Assembly: GCA_009838515.1 (NCBI GenBank)
Contig: VXRL01000080.1
Span: 89,121-153,120 of the forward strand
DNA from: Terriglobia bacterium
GTDB lineage: Bacteria; Acidobacteriota; Terriglobia; Bryobacterales; UBA6623
Length of the DNA: 64,000 bases
Reading direction: 5' to 3'
Shown here: piece by piece, positions 45,489 through 53,576 of the stretch
Layout of the letters: each line of letters begins with the position of its first letter
How positions within the stretch are numbered: the first letter of the stretch is position 1
Made by a program: the position numbers and the translations under genes
Notes under the pieces: model-generated
Databases searched by the model: none
What the model was told of the DNA's origin: nothing
The model's input: only the letters and a program-made list of their open reading frames with translations

Positions 45489-48400
45489 TCATAGCACCTT
45501 AAGCAGGGCAGTGTCCTCCACGTTGCGTAGCGACTGCAAGGTCGCCCACAGGCCGCGAATTTTGTCGTCGTGGTTGTATAGCAGGCGGTCGCGGCCGGTG
45601 TTCTGATTTGGAACCTGATACTCCAGCTTTCTTCTACCATTACAACGTTTGACCTCAGACTGCCAGTCTATCATGAGAGATGTGATATGCCGCTGTACTT
45701 CATCGGCCTGATCGGGTGCGGCCTGTGCGCAACGCCGTCCAAGACGTTCCGCGGCCTCGGCGACGCTTAGATTCTTTGGATCAAAGTCGGCAGCGGTATC
45801 ATTCCCGAGCAGCCCCAGCCTAGCATGACGCATCACGATCACCAGCGCCGCGTGCAGAGCACGATTGCGTGCCTGGTAGGTATAAGGCGTAATGCTGGTG
45901 GGCTCGACAAAGCGGTAGAAGGCCTCATGATAGGGGCGAAAACTCTCGTAATGTGACAGACTGCGCGCCTGATCGCGATAGTAGTTGGCGAACACTAGAC
46001 CGGCCACTTCGCCCCGACCCACTCGACTACTGGCCTGGATGTATTCCGCCGCGGTTAACGGCTGGCCATTGATGATCATCAGTGCAAGCCGGGCCACGTC
46101 AAGCCCGACCGAGATCATGTTGGTAGCCAGTACTGCATCGAGGCAGCCGACCTTATCGCGCTCCTTTTTCAATCGGCCGAATATTTCTGCATTCTGCTCG
46201 GCCGTCTGCGAACTGGTGAGCTGGGCAATGCTTGGCGTCGAGCGTCGTTGATTCGGCGTTCTCTCGTTTTCCTGAGATCGGGCACGCGCGACGCCGGGCA
46301 ACAACTGCATGTATTCGCGCACATCGCTGGCAAATGCCGCATGGCTGTTTGCGACGCCTTTCAGGCTTCCGTGATACACCACCTGCGTCCACCAGGCATC
46401 CAAGAGTTCTCGTGAGTCCCGTTCACCCTCGAACAAGGTAAATGGGGCCAGCAGCAGTGCTGCCGCCAAAGGGGCCATACACTGCTGACGGTTTAGCATC
46501 GGTGCCAGATAGCCGACGTAGATGCGACCCGGGCGTTGCTCCAACGGTACGGTACGAGAGAAATAGGCGTCGTCGCAGCTCAGCCCGGGTGGTGGGAACA
46601 CGGCCACTTCTCGGCCATATAGTCGTTTCACCTGTTGATCCGCCATGCGGATGGTGGCGGTCGAGGCGATGTACTTCGGGTACACGCCGCGCAGCTGCAG
46701 GACGGTGTCGATGGCGGCCTCATATAGGCCGGCCAGCGAGCCCAGGGTGCTGGAGATCAGGTGCAACTCATCTTGGATGATAAGTTCCGGCGGTCGATGT
46801 AGCTCACCGCCAAAGAACGCGTTGGCGCGCTCTTCCCAAGTGAGTCTGGCGAATTTGTCCACCGTGGCGACCAGCATGGTCGGTGCTTCGGCATACAACG
46901 CTTCGTCAACGACATTACAGGGAAGCATGCCATCTGCGGACACGCCGAAGGTACAGTTTGGGTTACGGCAGAGGAAGTGGAAGTGCTTCGCGGTGCTCTC
47001 GTAGTTGCGAGTCGAGTCAAACTCTTGCTCACACCACGGGCAACCAAATAGGACCAGCGCAGGCTTTTCACCGGTAGTGCGCGCCTTGTCTACAAGCTCG
47101 GCGGCTTTCTGGAAGCTGTTTGGGCTGATGGCCTCTCCTACCCACATGCCGATAGTGACCGGGGCCGAGCCGAGATCCGCTCGTTCACGCCGAATCAGTT
47201 CTAGTGCACAGATGAGACGGGTGGCGCGTATGAACTGATCGCGGGTCAACAGGCGAAGGGTGTAACGCATCAGGACAGCAGTTCCGCCTCCAGTATCGGG
47301 ATGACGAAGGCGCCGCAGCGCAATCTGGAATGCTACTAAGCCGAGGTAAGCCTCCGTCTTACCCCCACCCGTTGGGAACCATATCAGGTCGACCGTATCG
47401 CGGAATTCGCTGTCCTCGTTCGCCGTAGATTCCAGAGTGGTCAACAGGAAGGCCAACTGAAACGGGCGCCAGCGATAGGCATCGTCCGCACGGGACTTGC
47501 CCTGTAAACGATCGTGCTGGCGCATCTGGTCCAGCATGGCTCGATTGGCCAGAGCGAATGCCAGTCTTGCCTGTGAATTCACGTCCAGCAGGCGCAGGCT
47601 GGCTCGCATGCGCTGGACAGCCATATTCATTCGGGCGACCAAGCGGTTCCCCACCACATGATCATCAAGCTGCAGGACCGAGATTTGCCCCTGCTGCCTT
47701 GTGACCCATTCGGCGTATTCATCGACGAACGCAGCCAGCGCGGGCAGGAGGGTTGGGTACATGTCGTGGATTTCCGCCAATCGCGCCAGCGACAACACAG
47801 GTTCACCACCCGATCCGGTGTCTGCCGTCATCTGCGGAACCTCCACCAGTGGCATCGTCTCGGAGCGCAGCTCAACTACCTTGCCGCCCTTCAATTCCCA
47901 GTTGGCAGCACAGCCATGCCCGACTGCGTAGATACGCCGATCCTTATACTGGAGTTCGATTTCCTGCTCTTCAGGGTCGAGCAGACTACGATCAACACGT
48001 GGATAGACGCCAATTTCCCCGGAATCGATCACGCAGCGCAGGCTGGCCTCGAACAGGGTCTTTTTCGCGCGCTCGAAGACATAGTCTCTACCCGTCTCTT
48101 TGTCGCTCAGGTCCTGTGTATTGCATAGAGAAACCGTGACGATCCACCCACCGAAGAAATGACGCCACTGAACATCCACGCGCGCCTTTCCTTCTAGCTT
48201 GAGAAAGCTCTGGCGCTGGTCGTCTCCGGGACAACTGATGTTCTCAAACTCCTCGTCATGTCCTTGTGCTGATACTAGGCTGTGGCGGTTCCATTCGTTC
48301 TTATACCGTCCTCGTTCGTCACGTTCTGCAGGCTCATATCCCACGGCACGGCACAATACCTCAAACCGAAGATCATTGCCTTCGATGAAAAACGAGAAGC

Positions 48401-48671
48401 CCAACGATGACGGCGGGATGTATCGCCGCACGATGGCAGGTTCAGTAATGCTTTCACCCGCGACTTCGCCCGCACCTTCACTCTCATCCACGTCTTCGCC
48501 AGTGGGATCAAGGCCTTCACCCCACCGGGATGTAGGGTAGAGCGCACCGCAGGGGAACCGTTCTGTAGGCAGGACGCCACGGAGGTGTGGGCCATCATCC
48601 ACTGGCTCAGGTGGCCCGATGAGTTGCTTGCGCACCCAGTCGATCAGATTCCTACGCGGTTCAGTGAACAT
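45489..48671 (-). CDS. drmA-like: DrmA-like helicase-domain protein
   Basis: This is a protein of about 1060 residues with the DISARM DrmA layout. The N-terminal segment (NLIDWVRKQLIGPPEP, PTERFPCGALYPTSRWGEG, LGFSFFIEGNDLRFEV) precedes a SF2 helicase core with Walker A WFPTGGGKTEAYLGL near residue 420, a zinc-like CPWCEQEF/CRNPNC pair and LIIQDELHLISSTLGSLAGLYE (Walker B DELH). The C-terminal helicase domain is AVLATNMISVGLDVARLALMIINGQPLTAAEYIQASSRVGRG. The ATG at 48671 is preferred to the TTG at 48677. It is the first gene of the operon, and its 5' end sits 38 nt from the IS66 remnant, so the promoter must lie in or just before that remnant. All helicase motifs look intact. Confidence 0.88.
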   Translation of the reverse strand: MFTEPRRNLIDWVRKQLIGPPEPVDDGPHLRGVLPTERFPCGALYPTSRWGEGLDPTGEDVDESEGAGEVAGESITEPAIVRRYIPPSSLGFSFFIEGNDLRFEVLCRAVGYEPAERDERGRYKNEWNRHSLVSAQGHDEEFENISCPGDDQRQSFLKLEGKARVDVQWRHFFGGWIVTVSLCNTQDLSDKETGRDYVFERAKKTLFEASLRCVIDSGEIGVYPRVDRSLLDPEEQEIELQYKDRRIYAVGHGCAANWELKGGKVVELRSETMPLVEVPQMTADTGSGGEPVLSLARLAEIHDMYPTLLPALAAFVDEYAEWVTRQQGQISVLQLDDHVVGNRLVARMNMAVQRMRASLRLLDVNSQARLAFALANRAMLDQMRQHDRLQGKSRADDAYRWRPFQLAFLLTTLESTANEDSEFRDTVDLIWFPTGGGKTEAYLGLVAFQIALRRLRHPDTGGGTAVLMRYTLRLLTRDQFIRATRLICALELIRRERADLGSAPVTIGMWVGEAISPNSFQKAAELVDKARTTGEKPALVLFGCPWCEQEFDSTRNYESTAKHFHFLCRNPNCTFGVSADGMLPCNVVDEALYAEAPTMLVATVDKFARLTWEERANAFFGGELHRPPELIIQDELHLISSTLGSLAGLYEAAIDTVLQLRGVYPKYIASTATIRMADQQVKRLYGREVAVFPPPGLSCDDAYFSRTVPLEQRPGRIYVGYLAPMLNRQQCMAPLAAALLLAPFTLFEGERDSRELLDAWWTQVVYHGSLKGVANSHAAFASDVREYMQLLPGVARARSQENERTPNQRRSTPSIAQLTSSQTAEQNAEIFGRLKKERDKVGCLDAVLATNMISVGLDVARLALMIINGQPLTAAEYIQASSRVGRGEVAGLVFANYYRDQARSLSHYESFRPYHEAFYRFVEPTSITPYTYQARNRALHAALVIVMRHARLGLLGNDTAADFDPKNLSVAEAAERLGRRCAQAAPDQADEVQRHITSLMIDWQSEVKRCNGRRKLEYQVPNQNTGRDRLLYNHDDKIRGLWATLQSLRNVEDTALLKVL

Positions 48672-48709
48672 TCGCAACTGCCCAGGTAATCCTCAAGCGC
48701 AAGCACTGA

Positions 48710-49297
48710 TCAATGGGATGGCCGGGATTCCACTCTCGCCAGCAGGGCCGGCGGCCCTTGCAGCAAGAACTCAATACGGTTCAGACCCTGCTTCGGCGCA
48801 GTCAATAGTACGCTGCGCAGCGTGGCGAAATCTCGTGCCCCGTGCTTGGAGCGGCACCCACCCGAGATCTTCATGCCCAGATTAATCATGCGCAGATACC
48901 GTTCCGCCTGATCGTTGGTGAAGTGCACCCTGTTATCCCACGGAATGCGTAGCACCGATTCCCGCCTCTCCCTCAGCCTCAACGCCAGATTGTGACTTGG
49001 TCGGCGCATTTTGCGACCCCGTCGTCCGCTCGGCAAGGCGGTCAGCGCTTGGTAACGGGTCTGCGCTTCCCGCACCAATTGGTCGAAGCGCCGCTCGAGC
49101 CTCTCCAGCAGCGAGCGCGGCAGTGCCGTGCCCTGCTCCCACACGATCCACCCTGCCCGGTTCGCCCGCCTGAGCAGCTGTTGCATTCGCCGCGCCCAAG
49201 CTTGCCCGTCGATCTCCGCCAAGACCTCTGCATCGAGCAAATGATGGGCACTACACATCGCGTGCGAGACTCCCCCGACCTTTAAGTGGGACGCCAA
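48710..49297 (-). pseudogene. C-terminal remnant of an IS66-family transposase
   Basis: This 195-codon frame matches only the C-terminal half of IS66-type transposases: MCSAHHLLDAEVLAE near the start, then FTNDQAERYLRMINLGMKISGGCRSKHGARDFATLRSVLLTAPKQGLNRIEFLL. The N-terminal zinc finger, leucine zipper and first catalytic Asp block are missing, and no terminal inverted repeats were found. It is a decayed insertion, on the same strand and directly upstream of the DrmA-like gene. It could supply the operon's promoter or mark how the island arrived. Confidence 0.8.
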
Positions 49298-49619
49298 GTA
49301 GGGTGGCTACAGAACGGTAGACAGGTAGAGATGCGGCAGCAACGGTTACTCCGCAACAGACTGCATTATGATGGCCGAGTAGGCCGAAGAAGTCAACGTC
49401 ATCATCATCCCTTCTTCTCGCTTTTCCTTCCGCAGTCTTGAGGGAGGCTGCTTCAGCTAGGCGGAATAGGGCTGTTTGGGGCAAATTTGAACAGGCACGG
49501 CCACCAGAACGGGCACGTCGTGCGCCCGGCTATAGCCGGAAGAGATTAGCAGTCGACGCCGCCCCTCTCCGTAGCATATTCGTTCGCTTTCTCACCCAAT
49601 CCGTCTCGAAATAATCTGA
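49298..49619. other. Gap between IS66 and Mrr remnants, no supported gene
   Basis: The only frame here (49251-49484, minus, 77 codons) overlaps the IS66 remnant in another frame and has no domain I recognise. The stretch looks like decayed mobile or restriction-system DNA. Confidence 0.4.
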
Positions 49620-49960
49620 ACCGGCAGGATCAAGATCGGCATCACCGCATTCAAGGTGGTCGTCCAAGTCAAGTGGTATGCCAAGATCGTTCAGCGCAGC
49701 GTGCTCGAAGCTCTTAGGGGATCACTCCATCACTTCGATGCTGTCCGAAAAACGATCGTTGCTACATCCGAATCCAGATGAGGTACGGAGTGCGCTGCGT
49801 TTGAGAAGGGGCTGCTTCAATTACGCTCTTCGATGTCGATAGACTAATCGATCTGATCGAACATGGCATCGGTGTTCGCAAAGAAAGAGTCCAAGTCCTG
49901 AAGATTGATCGCCAGGCGATAGACGACTCGGTGGGGCCATCAGCGGATACCGCAGTGTGA
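49620..49960 (+). pseudogene. Broken Mrr-type restriction endonuclease remnant
   Basis: This is not in the ORF track because it is broken. In one plus frame (49620-49781) the peptide RIKIGITAFKVVVQVKWYAKIVQRSVLEALRGSLHHFD matches the Mrr_cat core, with the QxK motif as VQVKW and the typical RSVLEALRGSLHHFDA helix. The frame ends at TGA 49779-49781. A second frame (49805-49960, ending TGA 49958-49960) resumes the family's C-terminal block, SITLFDVDRLIDLIEHGIGVRKERVQVLKID. The upstream catalytic residues are absent. Frameshift, stop and missing 5' end show decay. It would have been a methylation- or modification-dependent DNA endonuclease of the Mrr family. Confidence 0.68.
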
Positions 49961-49992
49961 CCCAGCGCCACAACCATTGGTCGCGGGCTCAG

Positions 49993-50367
49993 TCAGCCCG
50001 CCCGCAGCAGTATCCGGGTCCAGCCGAACGCCATCGCAAACAATAGCGCAGCCAGTCCGGTGGCTTGCATCCACGGCTCAGCTACGATGGCCAGTTCTAG
50101 CGGTGCGACCGCAACGTGACTCCACCAGAATGCTAGTAGTCCGGCGACGGAACTGAGCATTAGTGGACGAGTCCAAGCCAAGAGCGCGTCAGCCCCAGAG
50201 CGCCGCCGGATCTTCGCTTCGAATTGAGCGACCAGCAGAATCGAGCGGGCACTGGGGATCTGGTCCCGTTGCGCCTCGATTTCCCGAGAGAACTCGTGCG
50301 TGAGCACATCTTGTACAGCGTCCCGAGGATTCTCGTGCAGTGCACTCGCGCGGCGAACGGGTTTCAT
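49993..50367 (-). CDS. Small two-helix membrane protein after an ECF sigma gene, possible anti-sigma
   Basis: The track ORF (to 50790) covers the sigma gene in another frame; the real start is ATG 50367, overlapping the sigma stop by 4 nt (ATGA). The 124-residue product has a basic N-terminal segment (FSREIEAQRDQIPSARSILLVAQFEAKIRRRSG) and two membrane helices (LMLSSVAGLLAFWWSHVAVAP; LAALLFAMAFGWTRILL). No zinc anti-sigma (HxxxCxxC) motif is present, so an anti-sigma role is inferred only from coupling and topology. Confidence 0.65.
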   Translation of the reverse strand: MKPVRRASALHENPRDAVQDVLTHEFSREIEAQRDQIPSARSILLVAQFEAKIRRRSGADALLAWTRPLMLSSVAGLLAFWWSHVAVAPLELAIVAEPWMQATGLAALLFAMAFGWTRILLRAG

Positions 50368-50876
50368 GAACTGGTGTCCTCTCCCGGGACTAGGATGCGC
50401 TTGAGCTTCTTGCGGGCGCGAAAGGTCAACACTCGCACGCTGGCTTGACTCAGCTTCATGATACGGGCAACCTCCCTGTGCGAGAAGCCCTCCGCATAGA
50501 CGAGCCAGAGTAGCTGCTGTTCGCGCCTGGAGAGGCTGGAGAGCGCCTCGCGTAGTTCGATGCTCTCCAGCGCAGATGTCGGCCGCACTTGGGCGACGGG
50601 CTGTTGGGCAGACGCTTCGAACCGTGCCGCCCGTTGCAGCGCGCGGCCGTGGTCCGCCATGACGTTTGATGCGATCCGGTAAAGGTACGCCTTTGCTTCG
50701 ACCGCTTGCGGGGTCTTGGCCATCCGACTTGCCAGGAACTTGCTGTAGGTGGTTTGGAATAGGTCGTCGATCGAACTGCGATCTCCACAATGCCGCAACA
50801 GGTAGGCCCTAATCGAGGGTGCGGTGGCCGCATAGAACTGCTCAAAGCCTTCGACATCGGAACCCCCTAGCGGCAT
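50364..50876 (-). CDS. ECF-family RNA polymerase sigma factor
   Basis: This 170-residue sigma-70 family protein has region 2 near the start (FEQFYAATAPSIRAYLLRHCGDRSSIDDLFQTTYSKFLA; KAYLYRIASNVMADHGR) and region 4 at the end (SLSRREQQLLWLVYAEGFSHREVARIMKLSQASVRVLTFRARKKLKRIL, a helix-turn-helix). No region 3, so it is ECF type. Upstream and downstream genes are small membrane proteins, suggesting an envelope-linked signalling unit. The target regulon cannot be read from this window. Confidence 0.88.
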   Translation of the reverse strand: MPLGGSDVEGFEQFYAATAPSIRAYLLRHCGDRSSIDDLFQTTYSKFLASRMAKTPQAVEAKAYLYRIASNVMADHGRALQRAARFEASAQQPVAQVRPTSALESIELREALSSLSRREQQLLWLVYAEGFSHREVARIMKLSQASVRVLTFRARKKLKRILVPGEDTSS

Positions 50877-50905
50877 CGAACTCGTGTTCGGCGGTCGGAT
50901 TCAAG

Positions 50906-51379
50906 CTACGGGGCATCCGGGCGAGAAACACTGGATTGGGGTGGAGCGACATCGTCGCCGTCGCTACTCTCGTCTTTGTCGTCTCGGTCCACGCGCCAGG
51001 CCACATAGCTTGAAACTAGGAGGGCAACGCCTACCGAACCGATGACGACCGCAGGGATTCGATAGACCTGATCCATCATCAGTGACAGCCCGACAAATCC
51101 AAGCCCGAGGGCGGTCAGAATCGATCCGGGCACGAACAGACCAACCCACGGCCGCATGGGTGCCTCTCGTGAGAGCGACAGAGCGTCGGCAAGCTTGGAG
51201 CCTTCCGGGCTTTGCATGGCTTGGGCGAACGCCTCTCCGGTCGAGAACTTGTCGATGAGCTGCCGGATCAGTTCGGCTCTCCGGTCCGTATCCCTTCGCC
51301 GGTTTACGGTGCCCAACCAAACCACCACGGTGATCATGGCAAAGAAGGCAATTGGGATCAAGACGGATCCAAGCGGCAT
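50906..51379 (-). CDS. Small membrane protein upstream of the ECF sigma factor
   Basis: This 157-residue protein has three hydrophobic segments: the N-terminal LIPIAFFAMITVVVWLGTV, GLFVPGSILTALGLGFVGLSLMM, and PAVVIGSVGVALLVSSYVAW. They are separated by a soluble helical stretch (RRAELIRQLIDKFSTGEAFAQAMQSPEGSKLADAL) and followed by an acidic tail. I recognise no family with confidence; DUF6249-like proteins have a similar layout. Only 29 nt separates it from the sigma gene, so it is likely in the same operon and may take part in sensing. Confidence 0.7.
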   Translation of the reverse strand: MPLGSVLIPIAFFAMITVVVWLGTVNRRRDTDRRAELIRQLIDKFSTGEAFAQAMQSPEGSKLADALSLSREAPMRPWVGLFVPGSILTALGLGFVGLSLMMDQVYRIPAVVIGSVGVALLVSSYVAWRVDRDDKDESSDGDDVAPPQSSVSRPDAP

Positions 51380-51574
51380 TGTCTTCGACTCTCCTTGGGA
51401 ACGGCAGGTGGCGCCAACGGTGGCTTGATGCGCTCCTCACTCAGAAAAACAGCGTTGCCGACCGGTTGGTTAACAGCAAGTTGCAGATCTTGACCCGGTT
51501 GGTCCCCCGGACGGGCCCAGTCAATTGTGTACCAGTCGGAACTGGTCAGTCCGCTCGGGGCGCCGGGACTCGCC

Positions 51575-52711
51575 CTAGACACCCGCCACGGTGGCGTCGA
51601 TCAGCCAGTCCACTACCCGCACGAGCGCCTCTTCGTGGGTAGCGCCGGAACCGATCGCCTGCCGATAGGTCTCGCGCTGTTGATGCGAGCTGGTGCCTCG
51701 GGAAACGATCGTGCGGGCGTGCTCGATCTCTCTGGCACAGTCGAAGTACTCGGAATCGTCGCCCAAGATCGTTATCAGCTCTTCCATCAGGTCCAGGAAG
51801 GGCACGATTTCGCCGCGACCGAAGTCCACCATGCCCCGATCGACGCCGTAGCGCTGCGCGCGCCAGCGATTCTCATCGACCAGCATCCGTGCGTATACCC
51901 GCCAGCGCTGGTTGTCGCGCCGCAAGCGATACAGCATGCGGCACAGGCAGCGGTAGTATGCCGCGCAGCAAATCGCGTCTTCAACCCGCGTGCACACGTC
52001 GGTGATGCGCATTTCCAAGGTGGGAAACCGAGCGCTTGGCCTGACGTCCCACCAGATCTTGGTGGCGTCTTCTAGCAAGCCCGCCGAAATCATCAAATCG
52101 ACCGCTCGGCGGTACTCTCCGTAGCTTTCGAAGCGCTCGGGCAGTCCGGTGCGCGGGAGCTCATCGAATACACACAGCCGGTAGGCGCGCAGCCCGGTGT
52201 CCGTGCCTTCCCAGAACGGGGACGAAGTGCTCAGAGCGAGCAGGTGCGGCAGGAAGTACGCGATCTGGTTGAGCGTGTCGATCCGGAGATTGTCGTCCTC
52301 AATGCCGACATGCACGTGCATGCCGCAGATCAGCAGCCTGTCCGCGACCAGCTGCATGTCCTGTTGCAGCACGTGGTAGCGTTCCTTGTCCGTGCGCTTT
52401 TGGTCCTTCCAGCGGGCGAACGGATGGGTCGACGCGGCGATCGGGGCCAGGCCGTGCTCCGCGGACAGGTCGGCCACAGTGCGCCGCAGGCGCGTGACCT
52501 CCTCGCGGACCTGCGAAATCGTGTGGCAGATCGAGGTGCCCACTTCCACCTGAGTGCGCAGCATCTCCGTGCTGAAGTGGCCCTTGAGATGGGTCTCGAA
52601 CGCTTCGACGAGCGCGGCTGGCGGTTCGTCAACCAGATTTCGGGACTCGCGGTTGACGAGGAGGTACTCCTCTTCGATTCCGATGCTGAAGCTGGGCTCG
52701 GGCAGCGGCAC
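51575..52711 (-). CDS. YbdK-type carboxylate-amine ligase (GCS2 family)
   Basis: This 378-residue protein of the glutamate-cysteine ligase type 2 family is expected to make a gamma-glutamyl or other carboxylate-amine bond using ATP. Family blocks are FSIGIEEEYLLVNRESRNLVD at the start, LRTQVEVGTSICHTISQVREEVTRLRR, ICGMHVHVGIEDDNLRIDTLNQIAYFLPHLLALSTSSPFWEGTDTGLRAYR, and ARFPTLEMRITDVCTRVEDA. The start is a GTG that directly abuts the TAG stop of the preceding gene with no gap. Its partner is an N-formylglutamate amidohydrolase. The true substrate is unknown. Confidence 0.88.
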   Translation of the reverse strand: MPLPEPSFSIGIEEEYLLVNRESRNLVDEPPAALVEAFETHLKGHFSTEMLRTQVEVGTSICHTISQVREEVTRLRRTVADLSAEHGLAPIAASTHPFARWKDQKRTDKERYHVLQQDMQLVADRLLICGMHVHVGIEDDNLRIDTLNQIAYFLPHLLALSTSSPFWEGTDTGLRAYRLCVFDELPRTGLPERFESYGEYRRAVDLMISAGLLEDATKIWWDVRPSARFPTLEMRITDVCTRVEDAICCAAYYRCLCRMLYRLRRDNQRWRVYARMLVDENRWRAQRYGVDRGMVDFGRGEIVPFLDLMEELITILGDDSEYFDCAREIEHARTIVSRGTSSHQQRETYRQAIGSGATHEEALVRVVDWLIDATVAGV

Positions 52712-53536
52712 CTAGAGCCCCTGCCACTCGCACCCGGCAGCTTCAAGGGCCCGCTCCAATGCATCGCCGAGCATGTTTGAGAAATATGTGATCCTGCGTG
52801 GACTGGCCAGCAGGTCCTCGCGGATCTCCACCAAGGCGTAAGGCAGTCCCCCGGTTGAGGCGTGGTGCATCCGAGAGAAGTCGAACTTTCCTTGGGCCGA
52901 ATAGGGCTGGTTGTCGCCGACCACGATTCCGGGATTGCGCCGCAGCTCGGCGATCAGCTTGTGGGCCAGGGTGGTGTCGCGGTCCCAAAGGACGCCGAAG
53001 TGCCACGGGCGCTTGAAGCCGTTCATCCTTGGCGTGAACGTATGCATGGCGATGTAGATCGGAATCGTTCCGCCCTCGCGTATCTCTTGCAGCAGTTCGC
53101 TGATCGCGGCGTGATAGGGCTTGAACAGAGCGTCTTCCCGCCTTGCCGCCTCCGACTGCGACAGCCCTTGGTTGCCCGGGATCGTCGTGCCATCGCTAGT
53201 CTCCGCGATCGAGCCCGCGCTGCGCGGCGTGCGGTTGCAATCGATCACGAGCCTTGAATAGCGGGTCATGATCGCGGGAGCGTCGAAGCGCCTTGCGAGC
53301 CGGACGGTTGCCTCGGCCGCGCCACGGTCCCAGCCGATGTGGCGCTGCAGGTCGCTTGCTTGTAAGCCTAGGCTGTCGAGGCTCTCCGGCACCGCCCATG
53401 ACGCGTGGTCGCAGGTGAACAGCACAGGCGACCGTCCGTCGGCGTTCTCGATCCGGTAAGGCCGAGGTTCGTGCGGTGCCAGCAGCGGGCTGGTGCCTTG
53501 GGACGGCTCGCTCGCTCCGATCACGTCTTTCTGCAC
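52712..53536 (-). CDS. N-formylglutamate amidohydrolase family protein
   Basis: This 274-residue zinc-dependent amidohydrolase-like protein has SPVLFTCDHASWAVPESLDSLGL (metal-site region), RHIGWDRGAAEATVRLARRFDAPAIMTRYSRLVIDCNR, IPIYIAMHTFTPRMNG, and a C-terminal ALVEIREDLLASPRRITYFSNML. The family hydrolyses N-formylglutamate or related N-acyl amino acids. Its stop is followed immediately by the start of the YbdK-type ligase, a pairing common in bacterial genomes that may make and break the same amide. GTG is the likely start. Confidence 0.87.
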   Translation of the reverse strand: MQKDVIGASEPSQGTSPLLAPHEPRPYRIENADGRSPVLFTCDHASWAVPESLDSLGLQASDLQRHIGWDRGAAEATVRLARRFDAPAIMTRYSRLVIDCNRTPRSAGSIAETSDGTTIPGNQGLSQSEAARREDALFKPYHAAISELLQEIREGGTIPIYIAMHTFTPRMNGFKRPWHFGVLWDRDTTLAHKLIAELRRNPGIVVGDNQPYSAQGKFDFSRMHHASTGGLPYALVEIREDLLASPRRITYFSNMLGDALERALEAAGCEWQGL

Positions 53537-53576
53537 TGGAGTCTCTCGGTCGGTGCGGAAGCTTGGCGTCGAGCGG

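Noticed and set aside
39290-48671. Calling the operon a standard DISARM system
   Set aside because: DrmA and DrmB fit, but no PLD protein (DrmC), methyltransferase, DrmD or DrmE is present nearby.
49251-49484. 77-aa ORF beside the IS66 remnant
   Set aside because: It overlaps the remnant in another frame, has no ribosome site and no recognisable domain.
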